In this document: positions 6,061 through 7,048 of the stretch, piece by piece
Position numbering within the stretch: position 1 is the stretch's first letter
Layout of the letters: the number at the start of each line of letters is the position of its first letter
Assembly: GCA_017520365.1 (NCBI GenBank)
Contig: JAFXFQ010000087.1
Span: forward strand, 1-7,048
Direction: 5' to 3'
Length of the DNA: 7,048 nt
Source: Clostridia bacterium
GTDB taxonomy: Bacteria > Bacillota > Clostridia > Oscillospirales > CAG-272
Notes under the pieces: generated by a model
The model's input: the letters and a program-made list of their open reading frames with translations, nothing else
Databases searched by the model: none
What the model was told of the DNA's origin: nothing
Program-made: the position numbers and the translations under genes

Positions 6061-7048
6061 TTATTCAATTCCTATCTGCATTTCCTGAATATCGGGAAAC
6101 ATAAGGGGAGAGCCCGTTGCGGGAATCTTTATCTTTCTGCACTTATGTGCATCGGCATACCTGGAAAGGCCCTCTCCCGCCACTGCATCCACGATCTTCT
6201 GATTCTTTTTCAGATTGAAGAGGATAACACCGGATGCGGTTCTTGTTGTTTTTTCGGGGATAAGGCTTGATTTTATGAAGATTCCCTTGCCCACGTTTGA
6301 AACGAGCAGCAGTTCAATGGTCTCTTTTTCATAAAAAGCTGATACGATGGGCGATGCTGCGGAATACGCACCGGTCAATCTTTTCCTGTTTGACTTGGTT
6401 TCATAGGATGACAGGGGTATCCTTACACCCTTACCGTTTTCAAACACAAAGATCATATGCGCATTCTGGTCAAAGTCTTCATTCATTACCTTAAGAAGGA
6501 TAGGCTTCTCTCCCTCATCAAAGCCCAGCTTTGAGGGAAGGAAATCACCGAGGCTTGATGCCTTACAGGGCTCAAAGGAGGATACCTTTGCCTTATATAC
6601 CTGGCACTTATCGGTGAACACCAGCATCTCATTGCGGTTTTCGCAGTCCTCTGAGCAAACGATCTCGTCACCTTCCTTAAGCCTGTGCTCATCGTTTCCG
6701 CGAAGGGACTGATGTGTGATCTTTTTAAAATATCCGTCGCGTGTGAGAACTACACGGCAGGAATAATTTTCCACCTCTTCCTCTACGGGTGCCTCGGGCA
6801 CCTCGTCTGCATACAGGATCTCGGTCTTTCTGGGCTTTGCATACTTTTTCTTAATTTCCTTGAGCTGTTCGGCGATCCTTGCCTTCATTTTGAGTTCATC
6901 GGAAAGAGTATCCTCGATATCCTTGATCTCTGCGCGAAGTCCCTCTATCTCGTGGACACGGTTTATGAGATACTCATGATTAAGGTGGCGAAGCTTTATC
7001 TCTGCGATATACTCAGCCTGAATACGGTCTATGGAGAAGCCCTCCATA
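6061..7048 (-). CDS. parC: DNA topoisomerase IV (ParC-like) subunit A, 5'-partial
   Basis: This is the C-terminal 328 residues plus of a type IIA topoisomerase subunit A, which together with subunit B passes one DNA duplex through another to decatenate chromosomes or relieve supercoils. The frame runs off the window, and the Met at 7047 is internal. Visible residues 1-25 (FSIDRIQAEYIAEIKLRHL) match the end of the breakage-reunion domain, where GyrA/ParC typically read as Leu-x-x-Ile-Gln-Ala. A charged coiled-coil (about 26-75) follows, then an acidic linker (80-94). The beta-pinwheel C-terminal domain begins near 95, with repeated strands such as RVVLTRDGYFKKI (98-110), EMLVFTDKCQVYKAK (140-154), MIFVFENGKGVRI (198-210) and ELLLVSNVGKGIFIK (245-259). 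No GyrA box (QRRGGKG-type) is visible, which favours ParC over GyrA. The N-terminal catalytic part is outside the window, so gyrA versus parC remains a moderate-confidence choice. It is the first visible gene of the minus-strand operon. Confidence 0.85.
   Translation of the reverse strand, partial: MEGFSIDRIQAEYIAEIKLRHLNHEYLINRVHEIEGLRAEIKDIEDTLSDELKMKARIAEQLKEIKKKYAKPRKTEILYADEVPEAPVEEEVENYSCRVVLTRDGYFKKITHQSLRGNDEHRLKEGDEIVCSEDCENRNEMLVFTDKCQVYKAKVSSFEPCKASSLGDFLPSKLGFDEGEKPILLKVMNEDFDQNAHMIFVFENGKGVRIPLSSYETKSNRKRLTGAYSAASPIVSAFYEKETIELLLVSNVGKGIFIKSSLIPEKTTRTASGVILFNLKKNQKIVDAVAGEGLSRYADAHKCRKIKIPATGSPLMFPDIQEMQIGIE

Noticed and set aside
5926..6270. 114-residue plus-strand ORF spanning the microprotein and topoisomerase tail
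   Set aside because: It is antisense to the topoisomerase C-terminal domain and the small ORF, with no recognisable domain and no supporting ribosome binding site.

Overview
The window looks like a chromosomal segment of a low-to-medium GC Gram-positive bacterium of the class Clostridia, probably a gut Oscillospiraceae/Lachnospiraceae relative. The assignment is inferred from three things: a SpoVB-type flippase, an LtaS-type LTA synthase family enzyme with five N-terminal membrane helices, and a clostridial-style topoisomerase subunit A tail. No tRNA, rRNA, CRISPR array, insertion sequence or phage gene is visible, and coding density is very high. No intergenic gap exceeds about 75 bases.

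Plus strand, left half: the window opens inside a SpoVB/MurJ-like lipid-linked oligosaccharide flippase (1-1131, 5' end missing). After a 73-base gap with a good promoter and ribosome binding site comes a complete MATE-family efflux transporter (1205-2617). Both proteins belong to the MOP flippase superfamily. A compact, two-sided intrinsic terminator (about 2640-2674) ends this strand's transcription and faces the convergent genes.

Minus strand, right half, read from right to left: the C-terminal half of a topoisomerase IV/gyrase subunit A (6061-7048, 5' end missing); an unlisted 33-residue membrane or lipoprotein-like microprotein (5944-6045); an MFS permease gene (4684-5940) broken by one in-frame TAA; and an LTA synthase family phosphoglycerol transferase (2673-4697). 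The gaps are +15 and +3 bases and the last junction overlaps by 14 bases. This is the layout of a single translationally coupled operon, although a candidate internal promoter could let the last gene be expressed alone.

The most notable items are the 33-residue ORF, whose sequence ends in a canonical lipobox with only nine residues after it; the TGA-TAA-ATG junction linking it to the permease; the isolated nonsense codon in an otherwise intact permease; and the beta-rich Ig/TIG-like tail on the LTA synthase. I see no convincing wholly new multi-gene system. The microprotein is the best candidate for something undescribed.
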